DNA from: Hydractinia symbiolongicarpus | Lineage: Eukaryota > Cnidaria > Hydrozoa > Anthoathecata > Hydractiniidae | NCBI RefSeq assembly: GCF_029227915.1 | Contig: NC_079880.1 | Coordinates: forward strand, 1,924,001 to 1,988,000 | Direction: 5' to 3' | DNA: 64,000 nucleotides | Shown: positions 52,517-64,000 of the stretch, piece after piece | How the letters are laid out: every line of letters begins with the position of its first letter | Numbering within the stretch: the stretch's first letter is position 1 | Notes under the pieces: generated by a model | Told to the model about the DNA's origin: nothing | Seen by the model: only the letters and a program-made list of their open reading frames with translations | Databases searched by the model: none | Made by a program: the position numbers and the translations under genes

Positions 52517-55500
52517 TCCCGTAAATCCCGGGCTTGGCCCGTATAGTCGAATGTATACAAAGAAAGTACCCTGTGAGTAAACTCATTTCCAGAACGATTT
52601 TTTAAATTATTATTTCACCACTAAAGCCCATGAGACTTGTAGTTTTTAAAAATGTTTTCATTTTTGATGAGACGCTGAATAAAAGAAGTTTAATCGCCGG
52701 CAAACGAAAACCCGCGATTTCCCGTAAATCCCGGACGCGGCCCGTATAGTTAAAAGTATACAAGGAAAGTACCCTGTGAGTAAACTCATTTCCCAAACGA
52801 ATTTTTAAATTATTTTTTCACCACTAAAACGTATGAGACTTGTAGTTTTCAAAAATGTTTTCATTTTTGATGAGACGCTGAATAAAAGAAGTTTAATCGC
52901 CGGCAAACGAAAACCTGCGATTTCCCGTAAATCCCGGACTCGGCCCGTATAGTCAAAAGTATACAAAGAAAGTACCCAGGGTGTAAACTCATTTCCCGAA
53001 CAATTTTTAAATTATTTTTTCACCACTAAAACGCATGAGACTTGTAGTTTTCAAAAATGTTTTCATTTTTGATGAGACGCTGAATAAAAGAAGTTTAATC
53101 GCCGGCAAACGAAAACCTGCGATTTCCCGTAAATCCCGGACTCGGCCCGTATAGTCAAAAGTATATAAAAAGAGTACCCAAGGCGTAAACTCATTTCCCG
53201 AACGATTTTTTAAATTATTTTTTCACCACTAAAACGCATGAGACTTGTAGTTTTCAAAAATGTTTTCATTTTTGATGAGACGCTGAATAAAAGAAGTTTA
53301 ATCGCCTGCAAACGAAAACCTGCGATTTCCCGTAAATGCCGGACTCGGCCCGTATAGTCAAAAGTATACAAAGAAAGTACCCAGGGAGTAAACTCATTTC
53401 CCAAACGATTTTTTAAATTATTATTTCACCACTAAAGCCCATGAGACTTGTAGTTTTTAAAAATGTTTTCATTTTTAATGAGACGCTGAATAAAAGAAGT
53501 TTAATCGCCGGCAAACGAAAACCTGCGATTTCCCGTAAATCCCGGCTTGGCCGGTATAGTCAAAAGTATACAAAGAAAGTACCCAGGGAGTAAACTCATT
53601 TCCCGAACGATTTTTTAAATTACTTTTTCACCACTAAAACGCATGAGACTTGTAGTTCTTAAAAATGTTTTCATTTTTGATGAGACGCTGAATAAAAGAA
53701 GTTTAATCGCCGGCAAACGAAAACCTGCGATTTCCCGTAAATCCTGGACCCGGCCCGTATAGTCAAAAATATACAAAGAAAGTACCCAGGGAGTAAACTC
53801 ATTTCCCAAACGATTTTTTAAATTATTATTTCACCACTAAAACGCATGAGACTTGTAGTTTTCAAGAATGTTTTCATTTTTGATGAGACACTGAATAAAA
53901 GCAGTTTAATCGCTGGCAAACGAAAACCTGCGATTTCCCGTAAATCCCGGACTCGGCCCGTATAGTCAAAAGTATACAAAGAAAGTACCCAGGGAATAAA
54001 CTCATTTCCCGAACGATTTTTTAAATTACTTTTTCACCACTAAAACGCATGAGACTTGTAGTTCTTAAAAATGTTTTCATTTTTGATGAGACGCTGAATA
54101 AAAGAAGTTTAATCGCCGGCAAACGAAAACCTGCGATTTCCCGTAAATCCTGGACCCGGCCCGTATAGTCAAAAGTATACAAAGAAAGTACCCAGGGAGT
54201 AAACTCATTTCCCGAACGATTTTTTAAATTAATTTTTCACCACTAAAACGCATGAGACTTGTAGTTCTTAAAAATGTTTTCATTTTTGATGAGACGCTGA
54301 ATAAAAGAAGTTTAATCGCCGGCAAACGAAAACCTGCGATTTCCCGTAAATCCTGGACTCGGCCCGTATAGTCAAAAGTATACAAAGAAAGTACCCAGGG
54401 AGTAAACTCATTTCCCAAACGATTTTTTAAATTATTATTTCACCACTAAAACGCATGAGACTTGTAGTTTTCAAGAATGTTTTCATTTTTGATGAGACAC
54501 TGAATAAAAGCAGTTTAATCGCTGGCAAACGAAAACCTGCGATTTCCCGTAAATCCCGGACTCGGCCCGTATAGTCAAAAGTATACAAAGAAAGTACCCA
54601 GGGAATAAACTCATTTCCCGAACGATTTTTTAAATTATTTTTTCACCACTAAATCGCATGAGACTTGTAGTTTTCAAAAATGTTTTCATTTTTGATGAGA
54701 CGCTGAATAAAAGAAGTTTAATCGCCGGCAAACAAAAACCCGCGATTTCCGGTAAATCCCGGTTTTGGCCCGTATAGTCAAAAGTATACAAAGAAAGTAC
54801 CCAGGGAGTAAACTCATTTCCCGAACGATTTTTTAAATTAATTTTTCACCACTAAAACGCATGAGACTTGTAGTTTTTAAAAATGTTTTCATTTTTGATG
54901 AGACGCTGAATAAAAGAAGTTTAATCGCCGGCAAACGAAAACCTGCGATTTCCCGTAAATCCTGGACTCGGCCCGTATAGTCAAAAGTATACAAAGAAAG
55001 TACCCAGGGAGTAAACTCATTTCCCAAACGATTTTTTAAATTATTATTTCACCACTAAAACGCATGAGACTTGTAGTTTTCAAGAATGTTTTCATTTTTG
55101 ATGAGACGCTGAATTAAAGCAGTTTAATCGCCGGCAAACGAAAACCTGCGATTTCCCGTAAATCCCGGACTCGGCCCGTATAGTCAAAAGTATACAAAGA
55201 AAGTACCCAGGGAGTAAACTCATTTCCCAAACGATTTTTTAAATTATTATTTCACCACTAAAGCCCATGAGACTTGTAGTTTTTAAAAATGTTTTCATTT
55301 TTGATGAGACGCTGAATAAAAGAAGTTTAATCGCCGGCAAACGAAAACCTGCGAATTCCCGTAAATCCCGGCTTGGCCCGTATAGTCAAAAGTATACAAA
55401 GAAAGTAACCAGGGAGTAAACTCATTTCCCGAACGATTTTTTAAATTACTTTTTCACCACTAAAACGCATGAGACTTGTAGTTCTTAAAAATGTTTTCAT

Positions 55501-58399
55501 TTTTGATGAGACGCTGAATAAAAGAAGTTTATTCGCCGGCAAACGAAAACCTGCGATTTCCCGTAAATCCTGGACTCGGCCCGTATAGTCAAAAGTATAC
55601 AAAGAAAGTACCCAGGGAGTAAACTCATTTCCCAAACGATTTTTTAAATTATTATTTCACCACTAAAACGCATGAGACTTGTAGTTTTCAAGAATGTTTT
55701 CATTTTTGATGAGACACTGAATAAAAGCAGTTTAATCGCTGGCAAACGAAAACCTGCGATTTCCCGTAAATCCCGGACTCGGCCCGTATAGTCAAAAGTA
55801 TACAAAGAAAGTTCCCAGGGAATAAACTCATTTCCCGAACGATTTTTTAAATTATTTTTTCACCACTAAAACGCATGAGACTTGTAGTTTTCAAAAATGT
55901 TTTCATTTTTGATGAGACGCTGAATAAAAGAAGTTCAATTGCCGGCAAACAAAAACCCGCGATTTCCCGTAAATCCCGGTTTTGGCCCGTATAGTCAAAA
56001 GTATACAAAGAAAGTACCCAGGGAGTAAACTCATTTCCCGAACGATTTTTTAAATTAATTTTTCACCACTAAAACGCATGAGACTTGTAGTTTTTAAAAA
56101 TGTTTTCATTTTTGATGAGACGCTGAATAAAAGAAGTTTAATCGCCGGCAAACGAAAACCTGCGAATTCCCGTAAATCCAGGCTTGGCCCGTATAGTCAA
56201 AAGTATACAAAGAAAGTACCCAGGGAGTAAACTCATTTCCCGAACGATTTTTTAAATTACTTTTTCACCACTAAAACGCATGAGACTTGTAGTTCTTAAA
56301 AATGTTTTCATTTTTGATGAGACGCTGAATAAAAGAAGTTTAATCGCCGGCAAACGAAAACCTGCGATTTCCCGTAAATCCTGGACTCGGCCCGTATAGT
56401 CAAAAGTATACAAAGAAAGTACCCAGGGAGTAAACTCATTTCCCAAACGATTTTTTAAATTATTATTTCACCACTAAAACGCATGAGACTTGTAGTTTTC
56501 AAGAATGTTTTCATTTTTGATGAGACACTGAATAAAAGCAGTTTAATCGCTGGCAAACGAAAACCTGCGATTTCCCGTAAATCCCGGACTCGGCCCGTAT
56601 AGTCAAAAGTATACAAAGAAAGTACCCAGGGAATAAACTCATTTCCCGAACGATTTTTTAAATTATTTTTTCACCACTAAAACGCATGAGACTTGTAGTT
56701 TTCAAAAATGTTTTCATTTTTGATGAGACGCTGAATAAAAGAAGTTCAATTGCCGGCAAACAAAAACCCGCGATTTCCCGTAAATCCCGGTTTTGGCCCG
56801 TATAGTCAAAAGTATACAAAGAAAGTACCCAGGGAGTAAACTCATTTCCCGAACGATTTTTTAAATTAATTTTTCACCACTAAAACGCATGAGACTTGTA
56901 GTTTTTAAAAATGTTTTCATTTTTGATGAGACGCTGAATAAAAGAAGTTTAATCGCCGGCAAACGAAAACCTGCGATTTCCCGTAAATCCTGGACTCGGT
57001 CCGTATAGTCAAAAGTATACAAAGAAAGTACCCAGGGAGTAAACTCACTTCCCAAACGATTTTTTAAATTATTTTTTCACCACTAAAACGCATAAGACTT
57101 GTAGTTTTTAAAAATGTTTTCATTTTTGATGAGACGCTGAATAAAAGAAGTTTAATCGCTGGCAAACGAAAACCCGCGATTTCCGGTAAATCCCGGGCTT
57201 GGCCCGTATAGTCAAAAGTATACAAATAAAGTACCCAGGGAGTAAACTCATTTCCCGAACGATTTTTTAAATTACTTTTTCACCACTAAAACGCATGAGA
57301 CTTGTAGTTTTTAAAAATGTTTTCATTTTTGATGAGACGCTGAATAAAAGAAGTTTAATCGCTGGCAAACGAAAACCTGCGATTTCCCGTAAATCCTGGA
57401 CTCTGCCCGTATAGTCAAAAGTATACAAAGAAAGTACCCAGGGAGTAAACTCATTTCCCACACGATTTTTTAAATTATTATTTCACCACTAAAGCCCATG
57501 AGACTTGTAGTTTTTAAAAATGTTTTCATTTTTGATGAGACGCTGAATAAAAGAAGTTTAATCGCCGGCAAACGAAAACCCGCGATTTTCCGTAAATCCC
57601 GGACGCGGCCCGTATAGTTAAAAGTATACAAGGAAAGTACCCTGTGAGTAAACTCATTTCCCAAACGAATATTTAAATTACTTTTTCACCACTAAAACGC
57701 ATAAGACTTGTAGTTTTCAAAAATGTTTTCATTTTTGATGAGACGCTGAATAAAAGAAGTTTAATCGCCTGCAAACGAAAACCTGCGATTTCCCGTAAAT
57801 CCCGGACTCGGCCCGTATAGTCAAAAGTATACAAAGAAAGTACCCAGGGAGTAAACTCATTTCCCAAACGATCTTTTAAATTATTATTTCACCACTAAAG
57901 CCCATGAGACTTGTAGTTTTTAAAAATGTTTTCATTTTTTATGAGACGCTGAATAAAAGAAGTTTAATCGCCGGCAAACGAAAACCTGCGATTTCCCGTA
58001 AATCCCGGCTTGGCCCGTATAGTCAAAAGTATACAAAGAAAGTACCCAGGGAGTAAACTCATTTCCCGAACGATTTTTTAAATTACTTTTTCACCACTAA
58101 AACGCATGAGACTTGTAGTTCTTAAAAATGTTTTCATTTTTGATGAGACGCTGAATAAAAGAAGTTTAATCGCCGGCAAACGAAAACCTGCGATTTCCCG
58201 TAAATCCTGGACTCGGCCCGTATAGTCAAATGTATACAAAGAAAGTACCCAGGGAGTAAACTCATTTCCCAAACGATTTTTTAAATTATTATTTCACCAC
58301 TAAAACGCATGAGACTTGTAGTTTTCAAGAATGTTTTCATTTTTGATGAGACACTGAATAAAAGCAGTTTAATTGCTGACAAACGAAAACCTGCGATTT

Positions 58400-58602
58400 C
58401 CCGTAAATCCCGGACTCGGCCCGTATAGTCAAAAGTATACAAAGAAAGTACCCAGGGAATAAACTCATTTCCCGAACGATTTTTTAAATTATTTTTTCAC
58501 CACTAAAACGCATGAGACTTGTAGTTTTCAAAAATGTTTTCATTTTTGATGAGACGCTGAATAAAAGAAGTTTAATCGCCGGCAAACAAAAACCCGCGAT
58601 TT
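58400..58602 (+). repeat. Reference monomer (203 bp)
   Basis: This unit was chosen as a standard because it differs from my by-eye consensus at only about three bases (ggaat for ggagt near 57-60, caaaca for caaacg near 189, accc for acct near 196). Numbering used in other entries starts at its first c of cccgtaaatccc. Landmarks: gtatag at 24-29, the GTATAC palindrome at 36-41, TTTAAA at 84-89, dyad 1 at 129-150, gatgagacgctgaa at 149-162, GCCGGC at 179-184 and dyad 2 at 175-202. Its length is not a multiple of three, so no reading frame survives into the next monomer unchanged. Confidence 0.93.
58528..58549. other. Dyad 1: 9-bp perfect inverted repeat, 4-base loop (in every monomer)
   Basis: TCAAAAATG, a TTTT loop and CATTTTTGA form a 9+4+9 perfect inverted repeat at monomer positions 129-150. 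It recurs in most monomers. In taaaaatg monomers the second arm base gives a T/G mismatch, and in caagaatg monomers one internal pair becomes G/T. Such A/T-rich dyads are common in satellites. Cruciform formation or protein binding is inference only. Confidence 0.85.
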
Positions 58603-61600
58603 CCCGTAAATCCCGGTTTTGGCCCGTATAGTCAAAAGTATACAAAGAAAGTACCCAGGGAGTAAACTCATTTCCCGAACGATTTTTTATATTATTTTTT
58701 TACCACTAAACGCATGAGACTTGTAGTTTTCAAAAATATTTTCATATTTGATGGGACGCTGAATAAAAGAAGTTTAATCGCCGGCAAACGAAAACCCGCG
58801 ATTTTCCGTAAATCCCGGACGCGGCCCGTATAGTTAAAAGTATACAAGGAAAGTACCCTGTGAGTAAACTCATTTCCCAAACGAATATTTAAATTACTTT
58901 TTCACCACTAAAACGCATAAGACTTGTAGTTTTCAAAAATGTTTTCATTTTTGATGAGACGCTGAATAAAAGAAGTTTAATCGCCTGCAAACGAAAACCT
59001 GCGATTTCCCGTAAATCCCGGACTCGGCCCGTATAGTCAAAAGTATACAAAGAAAGTACCCAGGGAGTAAACTCATTTCCCAAACGATTTTTTAAATTAT
59101 TATTTCACCACTAAAGCCCATGAGACTTGTAGTTTTTAAAAATGTTTTCATTTTTGATGAGACACTGAATAAAAGAAGTTTAATCGCCGGCAAACGAAAA
59201 CCTGCGATTTCCCGTAAATCCCGGCTTGGCCCGTATAGTCAAAAGTATACAAAGAAAGTACCCAGGGAGTAAACTCATTTCCCGAACGATTTTTTAAATT
59301 ACTTTTTCACCACTAAAACGCATGAGACTTGTAGTTCTTAAAAATGTTTTCATTTTTGATGAGACGCTGAATAAAAGAAGTTTAAACGCCGGCAAACGAA
59401 AACCTGCGATTTCCCGTAAATCCTGGACTCGGCCCGTATAGTCAAAAGTATACAAAGAAAGTACCCAGGGAGTAAACTCATTTCCCAAACGATTTTTTAA
59501 ATTATTATTTCACCACTAAAACGCATGAGACTTGTAGTTTTCAAGAATGTTTTCATTTTTGATGAGACACTGAATAAAAGCAGTTTAATCGCTGGCAAAC
59601 GAAAACCTGCGATTTCCCGTAAATCCCGGACTCGGCCCGTATAGTCAAAAGTATACAAAGAAAGTACCCAGGGAATAAACTCCTTTCCCAAACGATTTTT
59701 TAAATTATTTTTTCACCACTAAAACGCATGAGACTTGTAGTTTTCAAAAATGTTTTCATTTTTGATGAGACGCTGAATAAAAGCAGTTTAATCGCCGGCA
59801 AACAAAAACCCGCGATTTCCCGTAAATCCCGGTTTTGGCCCGTATAGTCAAAAGTATACAAAGAAAGTACCCAGGGAGTAAACTCATTTCCCGAACGATT
59901 TTTTAAATTAATTTTTCACCACTAAAACCCATAAGACTTGTAGTTTTTAAAAATGTTTTCATTTTTGATGAGACGCTGAATAAAAGAAGTTTAATCGCCG
60001 GCAAACGAAAACCTGCGATTTCCCGTAAATCCTGGACTCGGCCCGTATAGTCAAAAGTATACAAAGAAAGTACCCAGGGAGTAAACTCATTTCCCAAACG
60101 ATTTTTTAAATTATTATTTCACCACTAAAGCCCATGAGACTTGTAGTTTTTAAAAATGTTTTCATTTTTGATGAGACGCTGAATAAAAGAAGTTTAATCG
60201 CCGGCAAACGAAAACCTGCGATTTCCCGTAAATCCTGGACTCGGCCCGTATAGTCAAAAGTATACAAAGAAAGTACCCAGGGAGTAAACTCATTTCCCAA
60301 ACGATTTTTTAAATTATTATTTCACCACTAAAACGCATGAGACTTGTAGTTTTCAAGAATGTTTTCATTTTTGATGAGACACTGAATAAAAGCAGTTTAA
60401 TCGCTGGCAAACGAAAACCTGCAATTTCCCGTAAATCCCGGACTCGGCCCGTATAGTCAAAAGTATACAAAGAAAGTACCCAGGAAATAAACTCATTTCC
60501 CGAACGATTTTTTAAATTATTTTTTCACCACTAAAACGCATGAGACTTGTAGTTTTCAAAAATGTTTTCATTTTTGATGAGACGCTGAATAAAAGAAGTT
60601 TAATCGCCGGCAAACAAAAACCCGCGATTTCCCGTAAATCCCGGTTTTGGCCTGTATAGTCAAAAGTATACAAAGAAAGTACCCAGGGAGTAAACTCATT
60701 TCCCGAACGATTTTTTAAATTAATTTTTCACCACTAAAACGCATGAGACTTGTAGTTTTTAAAAATGATTTCATTTTTGATGAGACGCTGAATAAAAGAA
60801 GTTTAATCGCCGGCAAACGAAAACCTGCGATTTCCCGTAAATCCTGGACTCGGCCCGTATAGTCAAAAGTATACAAAGAAAGTACCCAGGGAGTAAACTC
60901 ATTTCCCAAACGATTTTTTAAATTATTATTTCACCACTAAAACGCATGAGACTTGTAGTTTTCAAGAATGTTTTCATTTTTGATGAGACGCTGAATTAAA
61001 GAAGTTTAATCGCTGGCAAACGAAAACCTGCGATTTCCCGTAAATCCCGGACTCGGCCCGTATAGTCAAAAGTATACAAAGAAAGTACCCAGGGAGTAAA
61101 CTCATTTCCCAAACGATTTTTTAAATTATTATTTAACCAATAAAGCCCATGAGACTTGTTGTTTTTAAAAATGTTTTCATTTTTGATGAGACGCTGAATA
61201 AAAGAAGTTTAATCGCCGGCAAACGAAAACCTGCGATTTCCCGTAAATCCCGGCTTGGCCCGTATAGTCAAAAGTATACAAAGAAAGTACCCAAGGAGTA
61301 AACTCATTTCCCGAACGATTTTTTAAATTACTTTTTCACCACTAAAACGCATGAGACTTGTAGTTCTTAAAAATGTTTTCATTTTTGATGAGACGCTGAA
61401 TAAAAGAAGTTTAATCGCCGGCAAACGAAAACCTGCGATTTCCCGTAAATCCTGGACTCGGCCCGTATAGTCAAAAGTATACAAAGAAAGTACCCAGGGA
61501 GTAAACTCATTTCCCAAACGATTTTTTAAATTATTATTTCACCACTAAAACGCATGAGACTTGTAGTTTTCAAGAATGTTTTCATTTTTGATGAGACACT

Positions 61601-64000
61601 GAATAAAAGCAGTTTAATCGCTGGCAAACGAAAACCTGCGATTTCCCGTAAATCCCGGACTCGGCCCGTATAGTCAAAAGTGTACAAAGAAAGTACCCAG
61701 GGAATAAACTCATTTCCCGAACGATTTTTTATATTATTTTTTTACCACTAAAACGCATGAGACTTGTAGTTTTGAAAAATGTATTCATTTTTGATGAGAC
61801 GCTGAATAAAAGAAGTTTAATCGCCGGCAAACAAAAACCCGCGATTTCCCGTAAATCCCGGATTTGGCCCGTATAGTCAAAAGTATACAAAGAAAGTACC
61901 CAGGGAGTAAACTCATTTCCCGAACGATTTTTTAAATTAATTTTTCACCACTAAAACGCATGAGACTTGTAGTTTTTAAAAATGTTTTCATTTTTGATGA
62001 GACGCTGAATAAAAGAAGTTTAATCGCCGGCAAACGAAAACCTGCGATTTCCCGTAAATCCTGGACTCGGTCCGTATAGTTAAAAGTATACAAGGAAAGT
62101 ACCCTGTGAGTAAACTCATTTCCCAAACGAATATTTAAATTACTTTTTCACCACTAAAACGCATGAGACTTGTAGTTTTTAAAAATGTTTTCATTTTTGA
62201 TGAGACGCTGAATAAAAGAAGTTTAATCGCCGGCAAAGGAAAACCTGCGATTTCCCGTAAATCCCGGACTCGGCCCGTATAGTCAAAAGTATACAAAGAA
62301 AGTACCCAGGGTGTAAACTCATTTCCCGAACGATTTTTAAATTATTTTTTCACCACTAAAACGCATGAGACTTGTAGTTTTCAAAAATGTTTTCATTTTT
62401 GATTAGACGCTGAATAAAAGAAGTTTAATCGCCGGCAAACGAAAACCTGCGATTTCCCGTAAATCCCGGACTCGGCCCGTATAGTCTAAAGTATACAAAG
62501 AAAGTACCCAGGGAGTAAACTCATTTCCCAAACGATTTTTTAAATTATTATTTCACCACTAAAGCCCATGAGACTTGTAGTTTTTAAAAATGTTTTCATT
62601 TTTGATGAGACGCTGAATAAAAGAAGTTTAATCGCCGGCAAACGAAAACCTGCGATTTCCCGTAAATCCCGGACTCGGCCCGTATAGTCAAAAGTATACA
62701 AAGAAAGTACCCAGGGTGTAAACTCATTTCCCGAACGATTTTTAAATTATTTTTTCACCACCAAAACGCATGAGACTTGTAGTTTTCAAAAATGTTTTCA
62801 TTTTTGATGAGACGCTGAATAAAAGAAGTTTAATCGCCGGCAAACGAAAACCTACGATTTCCCGTAAATCCCGTACTCGGCCCGTATAGTCAAAAGTATA
62901 CAAAGAAAGTACCCAGGGAGTAAACTCATTTCCCAAACGATTTTTTAAATTATTATTTCACCACTAAAGCCCATGAGACTTGTAGTTTTTAAAAATGTTT
63001 TCATTTTTGATGAGACGCTGAATAAAAGAAGTTTAATCGCCGGCAAACAAAAACCCGCAATTTCCCGTAAATCCCGGTCTCGGCCCGTATAGTCAAAAGT
63101 ATACAAGGAAAGTACCCAGTGAGTAAACTCATATCCCTAACGAATTTTTAAATTATTTTTTCACCACTAAAACGCATGAGACTTGTAGTTTTCAAAAATA
63201 TTTTCATTTTTGATGAGACGCTGAATAAAAGAAGTTTAATCGCCGGCAAACGAAAACCCGCGATTTCCCGTAAATCCCGGGCTCAGACCGTATAGTCAAA
63301 AGTATACAAAGAGAGTACCCAAGATGTAAACTCATTTCCCGAACGATTTTTTAAATTATTTTTTCACCACTAAAACGCATGAGACTTGTAGTTTTCAAAA
63401 ATGTTTTCATTTTTGATGAGACGCTGAATAAAAAAAGTATAATCGCCTGCTATCGAAAACCTGCAATTTCCCGTAAATCCCGGACTCGGCCCGTATAGTC
63501 AAAAGTATACAAAGAAAGTACCCAGGGAGTAAACTCATTTCCCAAACGATTTTTTAAATTATTATTTCACCACTAATGCCCATGAGACTTGTAGTTTTTA
63601 AAAATGTTTTCATTTTTGATGAGACGCTGAATAAAAGAAGTTTAATCGCCGGCAAACGAAAACCTGCGATTTCCCGTAAATCCCGGACTCGGCCCGTATA
63701 GTCAAAAGTATACAAAGAGAGTACCCAAGGTGTAAACTCATTTCCCGAACGATTTTTTAAATTATTTTTTCACCACTAAAACGCATGAGACTTGTAGTTT
63801 TCAAAAATGTTTTCATTTTTGATGAGACGCTGAATAAAAGAAGTTTAATCGCCTGCAAACGAAAACCTGCGATTTCCTGTAAATCCCGGACTCGGCCCGT
63901 ATAGTCAAAAGTATACAAAGAAAGTACCCAGGGAGTAAACTCATTTCCCAAACGATTTTTTAAATTATTATTTCACCACTAAAGCCCATGAGACTTGTAG

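Larger units (their letters stand above)
57540..59890 (+). repeat. Hexamer duplication, ~1,216-bp unit
   Basis: The segment at about 57540-58670 recurs at about 58756-59890. Both carry ggacgcggcccg, agttaaaag, cgaatatttaaattac (57666/58882), aatcgcctgc, a cccatgag/cccggcttgg monomer, then types a, b and c. The first monomer differs: in the second copy its left half is the short ttatattatttttttacc type, giving a hybrid near 58750. A third cgaatatttaaattac occurs near 62131. Confidence 0.72.
53615..62126 (+). repeat. a-b-c trimer higher-order repeat series (~609 bp)
   Basis: Type a has gttcttaaaaatg or attaatttttcacc with tcctggactcgg and cccaaacg. Type b has tattatttcacc, tcaagaatg, gagacactgaat, gcagtttaatcgctggc and gggaataaac. 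Type c has caaacaaaaaccc and cccggttttggcc. Type-a units start near 53615, 54224, 54833, 55441, 56252, 56861, 58078, 59294, 59903, 60715, 61323 and 61932, mostly 608-609 apart, or 811-1,217 where one to three extra monomers (often the cccatgag/cccggcttgg type) are inserted. Type c is sometimes replaced by that extra type. Confidence 0.78.
1..64000 (+). repeat. Satellite DNA array, ~203-bp monomer, ~315 head-to-tail copies
   Basis: The landmark gtatag recurs at 25, 228, 431 and 633 and then every 201-205 bases to the end of the window, always on the same strand. Every stretch can be aligned to the same monomer, which contains in order a cccgtaaatccc box, gtatagtcaaaagtatac, a tacccagggagtaaactc segment, a T6-AAATTA-T6 block, caccactaaaacgc, a hairpin-forming A/T segment, gatgagacgctgaa and a GCCGGC-containing end. 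No unique DNA, inversion or inserted element was seen. Monomers differ by substitutions, one-base indels and A-tract length. Base composition is about 37% GC. The array continues past both window edges. A role in a centromere or heterochromatin is inferred from organisation only. The family name and species are unknown to me. Confidence 0.98.
51381..64000 (+). repeat. Array domain E: a-b-c trimer-based higher-order repeats
   Basis: About 62 monomers. Diagnostic variants are aaattaatttttcacc (from about 54226 to 61940), gttcttaaaaatg (53655, 54063, 54266, 55483, 56293, 58119, 59336, 61364), gagacactgaat, cccggttttggcc and gggaataaac. The backbone is a trimer of about 609 bp, with extra monomers inserted to give steps of 811-812 and 1,217 bp. 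The last 1.8 kb, from about 62.1 kb, lacks the aaattaattttt class and has more cagggtgtaaac units. No non-satellite DNA is present. Confidence 0.82.

Noticed and set aside
58548-58595. Hammerhead ribozyme, as found in some animal satellites (ttgatgag followed later by acgaaaacc)
   Set aside because: The first core strand reads UUGAUGAG rather than CUGAUGAG. The segment between it and CGAAAA does not pair as stem II (only the first G-C can form), and no matching cleavage triplet with flanking stems I and III was found.
289-63951. Many open frames of 61-136 codons on both strands, with similar proteins repeated along the window
   Set aside because: They are translations of the 203-bp satellite. 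Period 203 is not divisible by three, frames overlap on opposite strands, copies break at random one-base indels, and there are no promoters, ribosome sites or splice signals tied to them.
1-64000. CRISPR array
   Set aside because: The repeat is the whole 203-bp unit with no unique spacers and no cas genes. Unit length and homogenisation patterns are those of a satellite.
1-64000. tRNA-derived SINE or 5S-type repeat (A and B boxes)
   Set aside because: No A-box plus B-box pair at proper spacing on either strand; the minus-strand cgttcgggaaatg only loosely recalls a B box.
1-64000. Transposon or retroelement insertion
   Set aside because: No terminal repeats, target-site duplications, transposase or reverse-transcriptase frames; every segment aligns to the same monomer.

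Overview
The whole 64 kb window is one uninterrupted eukaryotic-type satellite DNA array. A monomer of about 203 bp (range about 201-205) repeats head to tail from the first base to the last, roughly 315 copies, all in one orientation. I found no gene, RNA gene, transposon, origin or unique sequence. The monomer is about 37% GC. It can be tracked by landmarks such as gtatagtcaaaagtatac, GCCGGC, gatgagacgctgaa and a T6-AAATTA-T6 block. All open frames of 60-136 codons are readings of the same satellite in different frames; since 203 = 3x67+2, every new monomer shifts the frame.

The organism cannot be named from this sequence. Satellite organisation on this scale points to a eukaryotic (peri)centromeric, subtelomeric or other heterochromatic block. 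CpG is over-represented (about 12 per monomer against about 7 expected), which argues against a genome with strong germline CpG methylation and mutation, such as a vertebrate. It fits many invertebrates but does not prove one.

The array is a mosaic of locally homogenised domains. Domain A (about 1-25.4 kb) carries a gcgtttttccg monomer class and A7-A9 tracts. Domain B (about 25.4-45.2 kb) gains a tattatttcacc class and has higher-order repeats of 3, 4, 5, 8 and 11/12 monomers. Domain C (about 45.2-47.4 kb) is a clean tetramer array (about 812 bp). Domain D (about 47.4-51.4 kb) has an almost perfect 1,213-bp hexamer duplication running into perfect 404-bp dimers. Domain E (about 51.4-64 kb) is built mainly from an a-b-c trimer of about 609 bp with inserted extra monomers. 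Several copies show single-monomer or two-monomer indels with hybrid monomers at the joint, the expected footprint of in-register unequal exchange or gene conversion.

The points of interest are the domain boundaries, the very recent amplifications near 48-51 kb, two dyads inside each monomer (one showing paired base changes), and a near but imperfect CENP-B-box-like string. No new protein-coding or RNA-guided system is visible. Block ends below were read by eye and are good to some tens of bases.
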